This document shows positions 8,565 to 17,192 of a stretch of DNA of 64,000 bases, piece by piece. The DNA comes from Streptomyces scopuliridis RB72 (GTDB lineage: Bacteria > Actinomycetota > Actinomycetes > Streptomycetales > Streptomycetaceae): assembly GCF_000718095.1 (NCBI RefSeq), contig NZ_JOEI01000022.1:1-64000 (forward strand), written 5' to 3'. Under the pieces are notes generated by a model. That model was not told the DNA's origin. It made no database searches and was given only the letters and a program-made list of their open reading frames with translations. Within the stretch, counting starts at the first letter, position 1. Each line of letters starts with the position of its first letter. The position numbers and the translations under genes are program-made.

Positions 8565-9467
8565 GTGTCTGCCGTGACGATTCGGCGGCGCCGAATCCGC
8601 GAGCTTCGGCGAGCCGCGCCGTTCGTACTGCCCTTCCTCCTGCTCTTCGTCATCGTCTACCTGGTACCCACCGGGTACTCCGTGGGCCAGAGCTTCTTCG
8701 CCGTGCAACGCTCCGGCCTCGGCCTCGGCGGGGCCGAGACCGCCTTCGCGGGCTTCGACAACTACGTTCGGGTGTTCCAGGACGGGGACTTCCTCGCGTC
8801 CCTGGGCCGGGTGGCCTTCGTCGGCGTCATCCAGGTGCCGGTGATGCTCGGCATCGCGCTCGTGCTGGCCCTGCTCATCGACTCGACGGCTTCGAAGGGA
8901 CGCGGCTTCTTCCGGATCGCCTACTTCGTGCCGTACGGGCTGCCCGGGGTGATCGCCGGCCTGGTGTGGTCGTTTCTGTACGCGCCCACGCTGAGCCCCC
9001 TCACCAGAGGATTCGCGTCGATCGGCATCGACGTCAGCTTTGTCACCGACAGCGCCCTTCCGTTCTCCATCGCCAACATCCTGACGTGGGCATGGACCGG
9101 CTACAACACGATCCTGATCTACGCGGCCCTGCAGGCCGTCCCCGAGGAGACGATGGAGGCCGCCGCCCTCGACGGCTGCTCCGGCTGGAAGGCCGCGCTG
9201 CTCATCAAGGTCCCGCAGATCCGCCCGGCCCTGCTGCTCACCCTGGTCTTCTCGATCATCGGCACGTTCCAGCTCTACAACGAGCCGGTCACCATGAAAT
9301 CCGTGGCACCGAATCTGTCGTCCACCTACACGCCGATCATGGCCGCCCTCCGTTCGCTCTCGGCCAACGACTTCAACTACGCGGCCGCGCAGTCCGTGGT
9401 GCTCGGCGCGCTGATCTGCGTGCTGTCCGTCTTTGTCTTCCGCGCATCGGCCAGGAGCGTCGACTGA
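8565..9467 (+). CDS. Sugar ABC transporter permease 1 (MalF/UgpA type)
   Basis: About 300 residues with six predicted membrane segments. The first is FVLPFLLLFVIVYLVP. The cytoplasmic EAA loop that docks the ATPase reads EETMEAAALDGCSGWKAALLIKVPQIRPAL. Two GTGs are possible. I chose 8565 because GAAGAGG lies 5-6 nt upstream; 8559 would overlap that ribosome site. The stop overlaps the next start (TGATG), so the two permeases are co-translated and form the heterodimeric channel. Confidence 0.9.
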   Translation: MSAVTIRRRRIRELRRAAPFVLPFLLLFVIVYLVPTGYSVGQSFFAVQRSGLGLGGAETAFAGFDNYVRVFQDGDFLASLGRVAFVGVIQVPVMLGIALVLALLIDSTASKGRGFFRIAYFVPYGLPGVIAGLVWSFLYAPTLSPLTRGFASIGIDVSFVTDSALPFSIANILTWAWTGYNTILIYAALQAVPEETMEAAALDGCSGWKAALLIKVPQIRPALLLTLVFSIIGTFQLYNEPVTMKSVAPNLSSTYTPIMAALRSLSANDFNYAAAQSVVLGALICVLSVFVFRASARSVD

Positions 9468-10387
9468 TGACCGCCACCACGCAATCGCCCACACGCATCG
9501 AACCCACGGCCGAGGAGCCGAGGCCGCGGCGCCCCCGGGCGCATCCGTTCACGACGGTCAACCCCGCCTCGCGCCTGTTCGTGCTGGCCGTCATGTCCCT
9601 CTTCGCGCTCTACTTCCTGCTCCCGGTGTGGTGGCTGGTCGTCTCCGCCACCAAGCGAAGCGGAGAGATCTTCTCGGGCAATGGTTTCTGGTTCGGCGAA
9701 CACTTCGCCCTCGTGCGGAACATCCAGACCCTGTTCGAAGCCCAGGGCGGCATCTACTCCCGCTGGTTGCTCAACTCGCTGCTGTACGCGGTGGGCGGCG
9801 GGATCGTGTCCACGCTCCTGGCGTCCATGTGCGGATACGCGCTCGCCAAGTTCCCCTTCCCGGGGCGCGAGGCGGTCTTCGGAACGGTCCTCGCCGCCGT
9901 GCTGCTTCCCGCTCCCGTCCTTGCCATCCCGCTCTACCTGGTGTTCAGCTACACCGGGACCATCAACACCTTCTGGGCCGTGTTCATCCCGAGCATCGTC
10001 AGCCCCTTCGGCGTGTACCTCAGCCGGATCTACGCCGCGTCGTCGATACCGGACGCGCTGGTCGAGTCCGGCCGTCTCGACGGGGCGGGCGAACTGCGCA
10101 TCTTCGCGATGTGCGTACGGCTGATGGCGCCCGCGATGGTCACGATCTTCCTGTTCCAGTTCGTCGCGATCTGGACGAACTTCCTCCTGCCCTCGCTCAT
10201 GCTCGCGGACACCTCGCTCCAACCGGTGACCGTGGGCCTCGTCGGCTGGCGCGAACTCCAGGGCTATCCCATCAGCTACACCACCGTCGTCACGGGCGCG
10301 CTCGTCTCGGTCGTGCCGGTCGTCGCCATGTTCGTCTCGCTGCAGTCGTTCTGGAGCAAGGGCCTCGTCACGGGAGCCGTCAAATAG
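9467..10387 (+). CDS. Sugar ABC transporter permease 2 (MalG/UgpE type)
   Basis: 306 residues with six membrane segments, the first being SRLFVLAVMSLFALYFLLPV after a basic, proline-rich cytoplasmic tail. The EAA loop is degenerate but recognisable in DALVESGRLDGAGELRIFAMCVRLMAPAMV. It partners permease 1 and the lipoprotein in a CUT1-type importer. The start codon shares its A with the upstream TGA. Confidence 0.9.
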   Translation: MTATTQSPTRIEPTAEEPRPRRPRAHPFTTVNPASRLFVLAVMSLFALYFLLPVWWLVVSATKRSGEIFSGNGFWFGEHFALVRNIQTLFEAQGGIYSRWLLNSLLYAVGGGIVSTLLASMCGYALAKFPFPGREAVFGTVLAAVLLPAPVLAIPLYLVFSYTGTINTFWAVFIPSIVSPFGVYLSRIYAASSIPDALVESGRLDGAGELRIFAMCVRLMAPAMVTIFLFQFVAIWTNFLLPSLMLADTSLQPVTVGLVGWRELQGYPISYTTVVTGALVSVVPVVAMFVSLQSFWSKGLVTGAVK

Positions 10388-10414
10388 CACACCGCATCAA
10401 CGAATGGATGATTC

Positions 10415-13237
10415 ATGAACATCCTGACGCGAGCATGGTCGTGTCTGTGCGTCACGGTGCTCCTCGCGGCACCGTCCACTGTCGCCCAGGCAGCCGACCC
10501 CCCGCCCACCAACCTCCTCGCCGCCGACATGGACACCGGGTTCGACAGCGGCACCAGCTCGCTGACCCAGTCGAACCCGGCGTCGGGAGGCACCCAGCAG
10601 ATCGTGAGCGCCGGCGGCGACAACGCGCTCGAACTGCGCGACGCGTCCCAAGGCACCAACCTCTCCAGCTACTTCTACCAGCGCTGGTCCGCCGGCGCGT
10701 TGAAGGACCGCATCAACGCGGTCTACCGCCAACCGGTCGGCAGCCCGGCCCAGCAGTTCGCCCTGCGATACGACCTCAAGCGCAGCGCCGCCAGCGACAA
10801 GCCGGTCGCCAAGGACATCTACGCGCAACTCCAGTTCGGCAACTCCGACAACAATCTCGTGCCGAGGTTTCCCGTTCCGGCGGTGAGCATCACGACCGTC
10901 TCCGCCTATACCGACAGCTCCGGCGGCCTGACGCGAGTCGACGACACCGACCTCCCGCCGTACCGCTTCATGATCGTGCCCAACGGCGGGCAGCGGCTGA
11001 TCTCGACGGTCGAACTCGGATTCTCGGTCCGGGCCGACACCGGAGGCACCGACGAGGCGATCACCGTCGACAACATCGGCATCTACGAGGTGGGCGACCC
11101 CATCACCGACACGCAGCCGCCGACCTCGCCGACCTCGCTCACCCGCACGGCCGCCTCCGCCGGGAGCGTTTCGCTCGGCTGGACGGCGTCGACCGACAAC
11201 GTCGGCGTGACCGGATACGACGTCTTCCGCGACGGCTACCAGATCGCGTCCGTCACCGGGACCACCACCTCGGCGGTCGTCGGCGGTCTGATGCCCGACA
11301 CGAAATACACCTTCACGGTGCGGGCGAGGGACGCGAGTGGCAACGTCAGCGCGTCGAGCGCGCCCCTCAACACCTCGACCGGACCCTACGTGCCCGAGTC
11401 GCCCGCCCCGTACCCCGGAACCCAGCAGACCCGGGCGCAGTGGCTGTGGGACAAGACCAAGGCCATGAAGGAGGAGAGCGGCGCCCTCAACGTGGCGCAG
11501 TACACCGCTCAGTTGGCGGACGGAGAGAACGCGGCGACGAACCTCGCCAAGCTCGACACGCTCTTCCAGAGCTACGACTACGAGCAGTACAAGACCATGG
11601 CGAAGATGTACTCGTACCTCATGGTCGGCGAGAAGTTCGACGCGGACATGCTCGCCCATGTGCGCGGCTACTTCGGCTCGTACGCCTACCAGAAACTCGC
11701 GCAGACCGAGAACCTGCGGATGAGCAACTACGCCACGGGATACCTCGTCGGTCAGTACTTCCCCGACCTCGCGGACCTGAACGGCAATTCCGGGGCGGAG
11801 CTGATGGCCGCCAACAAGGCCAACATCCTTGAGATGGTGGAAGCGGGTGTGCGGCGCGGATGGGCGGAGTACCAGAGCCCCGAGTACACGATCATGACGT
11901 ACTTCTGCCTCAACGCCCTCTACCAGTGGGCCGACGACGCCCAACTCCGTAGCCAGGTGAAGATGGCCATGGACGTGATGTGGTTCGAGTGGGCGAACGA
12001 CTGGATCGATGGCTACATGATCTCGTCGGAGAGCCGGGCCAAGGGCGACGTGGCCTCGGTCAACGATCCGACGTGGCGGCCCGCGGACCACTCGACGCTC
12101 GCCTGGACGTACTTCGGCGCCCACCGCGCGCAGCAGGGAGTCGGCGAATCGGACAACCCGGCGTCCGCGGCGTACCGCCCATACCTGGAGTACGCCGGCC
12201 TCGCCGCCTGGCGGGGCATGAGGTACGCGCCGCCCGAACTCGCTGTGAAGATCGGCCAGAAGACAGACAAGTCGTACTCCTCGCGCAAGGCGAACCTGCA
12301 GAACTCCAGCGGGCGCGCGATGGATATCTACCGCACGACCTATGCGCGTCCCACCTGGGGCCTCGGCACCGAGGTGCAGTACCGTCGGGTCGACAACTGG
12401 ATCGAGGATCTGCCGGTCGTGCTCCGCTGGCGGTCCGAGGCCGCGAATCCGCTGTTCCGGCTGTCGGTCGACCAGGGAAACGCCTCGATCGGTGCCTACA
12501 ACCAGCCCGCCAACCACCGTGTGATGCAGAACGGTCCCACGGCCGTGGGTGTGTACAAGTCCTCGGGCGACCAGACGTCGAACTACATCAACGCGCTGTT
12601 CCCCACGAACGGTTCGATCCGGGAACGGCGTGACGTCGACGGATGGACGATCGCGAACACGGGGCCGATGTACTTCGCCTACAAGCTGGCGAAGCCCGCG
12701 ACCTGGTACCACCAGACACCGAACGACCCGGCGAACAAGGTGAAGACAACGGCGCAGAACCACCCGACCGCGAGCCTCAGCTACAGCTACGACATTCTGC
12801 GCAGCCAGGCCGACAACAACGGCTGGGTGCTGGAGTCGGCGGATGCCTCCGCGTACGCCGACTTCGACGCGTTCGTGAAAGCCGTCACCGGCACCACCCG
12901 AGTGGACATGAGCCACCTGGAGGACACGAATCCGCGGCTCGTCTATCACAGCCTGAGCGGGGACGACCTCGACATCACCTTCGACTCGGCGTCGGAGGCG
13001 CCCGCCGCCACCCACCTCGTGAACGGCATGCCCGTCGACTACGGCTCGTACAAACTGTTCGACACCCCGTGGCTGCAACAGGACAAATTGGGCTCCAGGT
13101 TCGAGGCCTCGGTCGACGGCGAATCCGTCGTCTACGACTTCGACCGGTGGACCGTGACCGCCACGGACCACAAGCCGAGGGCGGGGCACCGCCCGGACCA
13201 CCGGGAGGATCACCGGTCCGTCCGGCGTGGGCGGTAG
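10415..13237 (+). CDS. Secreted FN3-containing protein, probable polysaccharide-active enzyme
   Basis: 940 residues with a Sec signal peptide of about 30 residues ending near VAQAA. Residues about 35-230 form a beta-rich module. A fibronectin type III domain spans about 233-325 (PPTSPTSLT to TFTVRARDASGNVS). Residues about 330-700 are helical and Trp/Tyr-rich, as in alpha/alpha-toroid lyases or glycosidases (MKMAMDVMWFEWANDW region, NDPTWRPADHSTLAW). A beta-sandwich-like C-terminal part follows. I cannot name the enzyme family. It sits 27 bp after the permease genes and just before a strong terminator, so it is probably the exported depolymerase whose products the importer takes up. The last about 20 residues are basic and low complexity. 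Confidence 0.6.
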   Translation: MNILTRAWSCLCVTVLLAAPSTVAQAADPPPTNLLAADMDTGFDSGTSSLTQSNPASGGTQQIVSAGGDNALELRDASQGTNLSSYFYQRWSAGALKDRINAVYRQPVGSPAQQFALRYDLKRSAASDKPVAKDIYAQLQFGNSDNNLVPRFPVPAVSITTVSAYTDSSGGLTRVDDTDLPPYRFMIVPNGGQRLISTVELGFSVRADTGGTDEAITVDNIGIYEVGDPITDTQPPTSPTSLTRTAASAGSVSLGWTASTDNVGVTGYDVFRDGYQIASVTGTTTSAVVGGLMPDTKYTFTVRARDASGNVSASSAPLNTSTGPYVPESPAPYPGTQQTRAQWLWDKTKAMKEESGALNVAQYTAQLADGENAATNLAKLDTLFQSYDYEQYKTMAKMYSYLMVGEKFDADMLAHVRGYFGSYAYQKLAQTENLRMSNYATGYLVGQYFPDLADLNGNSGAELMAANKANILEMVEAGVRRGWAEYQSPEYTIMTYFCLNALYQWADDAQLRSQVKMAMDVMWFEWANDWIDGYMISSESRAKGDVASVNDPTWRPADHSTLAWTYFGAHRAQQGVGESDNPASAAYRPYLEYAGLAAWRGMRYAPPELAVKIGQKTDKSYSSRKANLQNSSGRAMDIYRTTYARPTWGLGTEVQYRRVDNWIEDLPVVLRWRSEAANPLFRLSVDQGNASIGAYNQPANHRVMQNGPTAVGVYKSSGDQTSNYINALFPTNGSIRERRDVDGWTIANTGPMYFAYKLAKPATWYHQTPNDPANKVKTTAQNHPTASLSYSYDILRSQADNNGWVLESADASAYADFDAFVKAVTGTTRVDMSHLEDTNPRLVYHSLSGDDLDITFDSASEAPAATHLVNGMPVDYGSYKLFDTPWLQQDKLGSRFEASVDGESVVYDFDRWTVTATDHKPRAGHRPDHREDHRSVRRGR

Positions 13238-13254
13238 GCGAAGTTCCTCATGGG

Positions 13255-13297
13255 CCGGTGCGGCCCTCGGCGAGCCGCTCGCCGAGGGCCGCACCGG
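13255..13297. terminator. Strong 20-bp-stem terminator
   Basis: A perfect inverted repeat with 20-bp arms and a CCG loop (13275-13277) follows the secreted-protein stop by about 17 bp. It closes the sugar-utilisation transcript. The remaining sequence up to the phosphatase gene at 13534 shows no gene. Confidence 0.85.
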
Positions 13298-13533
13298 ATT
13301 CCGTCACGGGGGCGAAGACACCTGAAACCTGTGTCCGGGGTGTACCGACCCGCGCCATGAGGTCGGACGAGGGCGCCCAGGCAGCTCGCCGCGTCCGGTG
13401 GCCCACGGTCGGTGATCATGGCGACACGCTCGCCGTGCGAGGGGGCGGATCGCCGGTGACGGCGCGGACGGGCAACGCGGAGAGGGCAGCGCGGTGGGAG
13501 GCGGCGCGGGCTGTCGCGACGTAGTTTGGGGTC

Positions 13534-14664
13534 ATGGGCACGACTGGGTCAGCCACGTCGTCGCGCCTCTTGCGCCGGCCGTCCGTGAAGCTGGCGGTGG
13601 CGCTCGTGTGCCTGGCCGGGCTGCTCGGCTTCGACCTGCTGACGAGTCCGAATATCCGGATCGGCGGGCTGATGGTGGCGGTGCCCGCACTCTCGGCGAC
13701 CTTCCTGGCCCCAGGGGAGGTCCTCTTCGTCGTGCTGCTGACGCTGCTCAGTGTGGCCGTCGCGGCGATAAGCAACGACACTCTGGGCACTGAGGCCTTC
13801 CCCGTCTCATTCGCCACCGTGGCGCTGATCAGCGTCGCGTCCGTTGTGACGGCCTCGGTGCGGCAACGACGTGAACGCGAACTCGCCCAGTCGCGCTGGG
13901 TCGCCACGGTCATGCAGGACCTGCTGCTGCGACCGCTTCCCCGTCGGCTCGGCCCCTTGTCGATCTCCTCCGTGTACATCGCGGCGGAGGAGGAGGCCAA
14001 TATCGGCGGCGATGTGTACGCGGCCGCCGTCACGCCAGGCTCTGTCCGCGTCATGGTCGGTGACGTCCAGGGAAAAGGGCTTGGCGCGGTCGAAGTGGTC
14101 GCATATCTGCTGAGTGCCTTCCGGCAGGCGGCCAGGAACGGCACCGCGCTTGCGGAGCTGCCCGACTTCCTCGACCGCAGCCTGCGCGACGAGCTCGTCG
14201 ACGTGCAGGCCACCTCCGACGACGCACCGGATTCCGTCTCCCGCCGCCGGGCGCTGGAGGGGTTCGTCACCGCGGTGATCGTGGAGTTCAGGGAGGGGGA
14301 GGACGTGGTCCGGATAGCCAACAGAGGCCACCCGCCGCCGCTGCTCATCCGCCAGGACAAGGTCCTCCCGCTCGATCCCATGGAATCCGCCCTGCCGCTG
14401 GGGCTTGGCGATCTCGGCGCGGGCGAGCATCACGTGGACACCTATGAGCTGGCCGTCGGCGACCGGCTGCTGCTCTACACCGACGGTGTCATCGAGGCAC
14501 GCGACGCGACCGGGCGCTTCTACCCGCTGGCCGACCGGGTGGCCCGGTGGACCGACCGTGACTCGGACGAGGTGCTCCAGGCCATACAGTCCGACATGCT
14601 GCGGCACGTCGGCGCTCGGCCCACCGACGACGTGGCGATGGTCGCCGTGCAGCGCATGGTCTGA
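13534..14664 (+). CDS. Membrane-anchored PP2C/SpoIIE-type Ser/Thr phosphatase
   Basis: 376 residues. Three to four hydrophobic segments occupy residues about 18-108 (LAVALVCLAGLLGFDLL onward), then a short linker, then a SpoIIE-like PP2C domain from about 130 to the end. Metal-site motifs are visible: NIGGDVYAA, VGDVQGKGLGA, and LLYTDGVIEARD near the C-terminus. Such proteins usually dephosphorylate anti-anti-sigma factors. No anti-sigma partner lies beside it. It is transcribed alone. Confidence 0.88.
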   Translation: MGTTGSATSSRLLRRPSVKLAVALVCLAGLLGFDLLTSPNIRIGGLMVAVPALSATFLAPGEVLFVVLLTLLSVAVAAISNDTLGTEAFPVSFATVALISVASVVTASVRQRRERELAQSRWVATVMQDLLLRPLPRRLGPLSISSVYIAAEEEANIGGDVYAAAVTPGSVRVMVGDVQGKGLGAVEVVAYLLSAFRQAARNGTALAELPDFLDRSLRDELVDVQATSDDAPDSVSRRRALEGFVTAVIVEFREGEDVVRIANRGHPPPLLIRQDKVLPLDPMESALPLGLGDLGAGEHHVDTYELAVGDRLLLYTDGVIEARDATGRFYPLADRVARWTDRDSDEVLQAIQSDMLRHVGARPTDDVAMVAVQRMV

Positions 14665-14798
14665 CCACCGGGCTTGCGGGTTGGACGGTCGAGCCAGGCC
14701 GTGTCTCTCCGATCAGGAGCCAAGCCAGATCCTCATGCCGAAGCCCCCAGCAGTGTTCTTCGCACGCCAGTGGCGACTCGAAGGTCCCAGCTCCTTGA

Positions 14799-14918
14799 TC
14801 ATGAGCGAAGCCACATGGTGACAGCTGCGAAGGTGACGTTGCCGAGGAAGACGTGGCCGCGCTTGTCGTAACGTGCGGCTACGGCCCGGAAGCCCTTGAG
14901 CTCGCTGATCGCCTCCTC
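14799..14918 (-). pseudogene. Transposase C-terminal fragment (IS5-family-like)
   Basis: About 39 codons on the minus strand give ISELKGFRAVAARYDKRGHVF, then LGNVTFAAVTMWLRS and a stop. This matches the familiar tail of IS5-type DDE transposases (RAVATRYDKRGYVFLGT...). Nothing upstream continues the transposase in any frame, and no terminal inverted repeat was found, so this is an old IS scar downstream of the threonine aldolase gene. Confidence 0.65.
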
Positions 14919-14995
14919 TGAGGGCCAGCCCTGTGGCGCCCGGTTCCCCCGTGCCGATAGCGCCGGTGCAACCGAGAACTTCCTCCGGCCGTCAG

Positions 14996-16057
14996 TCAGC
15001 GGGTGTGGCGGCGGACCGCGTCGAGGAACTGGTCGATGTCGTCGGCGCTGTGGGAGAAGGCGGTGACGAACCGGACGATCCCCGGTTCCCAGCGGTCGTG
15101 GTAGAAGGCGTAGCCCTCGGCGAGGAGTCCTTCGGCGACCTGCTGGGGAAGGCGGCAGAAGACGATGTTGGCCTGCGGCGTGGCCAGAAGGCCGGTGCCG
15201 GGGATGGCCTTGAGGCCGTCGCCGAGCCGGGTGGCCATCGCGTTGGCCTGGCGGGCGTTGTGCAGCCACAGGCAGTCGGTGAGATACGCGTCGATCTGGG
15301 CCGCGTGGAAGCGCATCTTGGAGGCGAGCTGGCCGGCGCGCTTGGCGCGGAAGGCGAGCTCGGTGGCGAGTGCGGGATCGAAGGAGACGATGGCGTCGGC
15401 GGTCATCGCGCCGTTCTTGGTGGCGCCGAAGGACAGGACGTCGATGCCTGCCTTCCAGGTCATCTCGGCCGGGCTGGCACCGAGATGATCCAGGGCGTTG
15501 GCAAAGCGCGCGCCGTCCATGTGGACGCGCAGGCCTGCGTCCTTGGCGATGGCGGACAGACAGCGGATCTCCTCCAGGGTGTAGACGCTGCCGCTCTCGG
15601 TGGCCTGGCTGATGCTTACCGCGGACGGCTGCACGCTGTGCACGTCACCGGCCCGGCGGCGCACCACCGCTTGCAACTCTTCGGGGTCGATCTTGCTGTC
15701 GGGGCCCGGGACACCGACCAGCTTGGCGCCGTTGGTGAAGAACTCCGGAGCGCCGCATTCGTCGTGGTTGATGTGGCTGTCGGGGTGAGAGAGCACGCTG
15801 CCCCACGGCGGAGTGAGGGCGGCCAGGCTCAGGCCGTTGGCGGCCGACCCGGTGGAGACCGGGAAGACATCGACGTCCCGCTCGAAGATCTCGCTGAGCC
15901 TGCGGCGGGCGCTGTCGGTGAAGGGGTCGTTGCCGTACGGCAGGACCTGCCCGGCGGCCGCGTCGGCGACGGCCTGAACTATCTGCGGGGATGCCCCGGC
16001 CATGTTGTCGCTGATGAAGGCACGGCTGGAGGGGGTGATGGCGATGCTGGTGCTCAC
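14996..16057 (-). CDS. Low-specificity L-threonine aldolase
   Basis: 353 residues, fold-type I PLP enzyme that splits threonine-type beta-hydroxy amino acids to glycine and an aldehyde. Seen in the sequence: FISDNMAGASP at the N-terminus, the HINHDECGAPEF region, HMDGARFANAL (cofactor Asp and Arg), and SFGATKNGAM with the Schiff-base Lys. The GTG start at 16057 is preceded by AAGGAAG at good spacing; the longer open frame overlaps the regulator gene and is not real. It is 20 bp downstream of an XRE/cupin regulator, as an operon. It might supply or remove Thr/Gly used by the NRPS, but the distance to the cluster makes this speculative. Confidence 0.88.
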   Translation of the reverse strand: MSTSIAITPSSRAFISDNMAGASPQIVQAVADAAAGQVLPYGNDPFTDSARRRLSEIFERDVDVFPVSTGSAANGLSLAALTPPWGSVLSHPDSHINHDECGAPEFFTNGAKLVGVPGPDSKIDPEELQAVVRRRAGDVHSVQPSAVSISQATESGSVYTLEEIRCLSAIAKDAGLRVHMDGARFANALDHLGASPAEMTWKAGIDVLSFGATKNGAMTADAIVSFDPALATELAFRAKRAGQLASKMRFHAAQIDAYLTDCLWLHNARQANAMATRLGDGLKAIPGTGLLATPQANIVFCRLPQQVAEGLLAEGYAFYHDRWEPGIVRFVTAFSHSADDIDQFLDAVRRHTR

Positions 16058-16076
16058 GAGGGGTTCTTCCTTGGTC

Positions 16077-16649
16077 TCAGGTGCTGATGGGGGAGGCGAA
16101 GACGACGGTGATGTCCACTTCCTCGGCGCCGGTGCGGTAGAAGTGCGGGGCGTCCCCGGCGAAGGCGAGCATGTCGCCGGGACGCAGATCCTGCGGGGCG
16201 TCGACCGGGCCGGCGGTGACGTGCCCGGTGGCGATGAGCAGGTGCTCGATCGTGCCGGTGGCGTGCGGGACGCCGGGCAGCTCCGTCTCGGGCGGAATGC
16301 GCAGCCGCCAGATTTCCAGGCTGTTGCCGCTGCTGATGCGGCGCAGCAGTTCCCGGGAGACCTCGCCCGGCTCGATGTCCGTGCCCTGCCGGAAGACCGG
16401 CCCGGTGTCGGCGTCACGCGCCAGCAGGTCGGCGATCGGGATGCGCAGGGCGATCGCGATCGCATCCAGGGTGTCGATCGTCGGATTGCCGTTGCCGGCC
16501 TCCAGCTGCGACAGCGTGGCCTTGCTCAGCCCGGCGCGCCGGGCCATCTCCGCGGCGCTCATGCCGCGCTGCTGGCGGCGCAGGCGGATCTTCGCGCCGA
16601 CCGCGGCTGCGGTACTGCTCACTGGCCGACGGCCGGACGGGGGTGTCAT
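16077..16649 (-). CDS. XRE-family regulator with C-terminal cupin sensor
   Basis: 190 residues. A lambda-repressor-like helix-turn-helix (MSAAEMARRAGLSKATLSQLEAG) is followed by a single-domain cupin (residues about 110-185, GTIEHLLIATGHVTAGP and DLRPGDMLAFAGDAPHFY). This architecture often controls amino-acid or amine metabolism in response to a small molecule. It is transcribed with the threonine aldolase gene. An inverted repeat that could be its operator lies about 250-300 bp upstream. Confidence 0.88.
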   Translation of the reverse strand: MTPPSGRRPVSSTAAAVGAKIRLRRQQRGMSAAEMARRAGLSKATLSQLEAGNGNPTIDTLDAIAIALRIPIADLLARDADTGPVFRQGTDIEPGEVSRELLRRISSGNSLEIWRLRIPPETELPGVPHATGTIEHLLIATGHVTAGPVDAPQDLRPGDMLAFAGDAPHFYRTGAEEVDITVVFASPIST

Positions 16650-16898
16650 CAGCGTCTCCTGTGCGTTGCGGTGCGGGACACGCGGATGCGGCCCTTCTTG
16701 ACTGCGGCTGCCGCCGCGGAGCGCAGCTCGGCAGTCGCCAACTCCCGCCCTTCCGGGTCGGCCGGGCCATGTCCGGCCAATCTTCGCCGTCGTGGGCCGG
16801 CCCCGCCCTGCGGTTGGAACGGGCAGTGCTCGACGGCCGCCCAGGGGTCCCGCCCCTCTCGCCCACCGCGACCCCCAAGCCGGATTGAATGAACCATA

Positions 16899-16954
16899 CG
16901 TTCACTATACCGAACTCTTCAAGTTGGCGAACTTGGCGTTCGTTTTAGTGAACG
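16899..16954. promoter_or_regulatory. Inverted repeat upstream of the XRE gene
   Basis: CGTTCACTA (16899-16907) and its exact reverse complement TAGTGAACG (16946-16954) are 38 bp apart in a locally A/T-rich stretch. Between them is a second smaller dyad, AACTCTTCAAGTT. The 16650-17192 interval otherwise has no gene I can name. One open minus-strand frame (16905-17135, with QFYEIPTSVALGGNQRFRLP) looks coding in composition but is not recognised and may be a gene relic. Confidence 0.4.
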
Positions 16955-17192
16955 ATCTTGATCTGGCGGATGTGCTGATAGCGGCCCGCTGCCCGGGCCT
17001 GTTCGACCACCTCGGCCCGGTTCCACTCCACGTATGTGGCGGAGTCTTCGCGATCACCCCGGGCAGCCGGAACCGCTGATTGCCGCCCAACGCGACGCTG
17101 GTGGGGATCTCGTAGAACTGGTTGACCAGCGACACCTCGTGATTCCAGGTGCTGCCCTCGACATGAGGCCCGGCCTCAAATTCCCTGATTCA

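Noticed and set aside
10397..13294. 965-codon minus-strand frame opposite the secreted protein
   Set aside because: The plus strand has a signal peptide and FN3 domain; the antisense frame is Arg/Val/Gly-rich with no fold signature.
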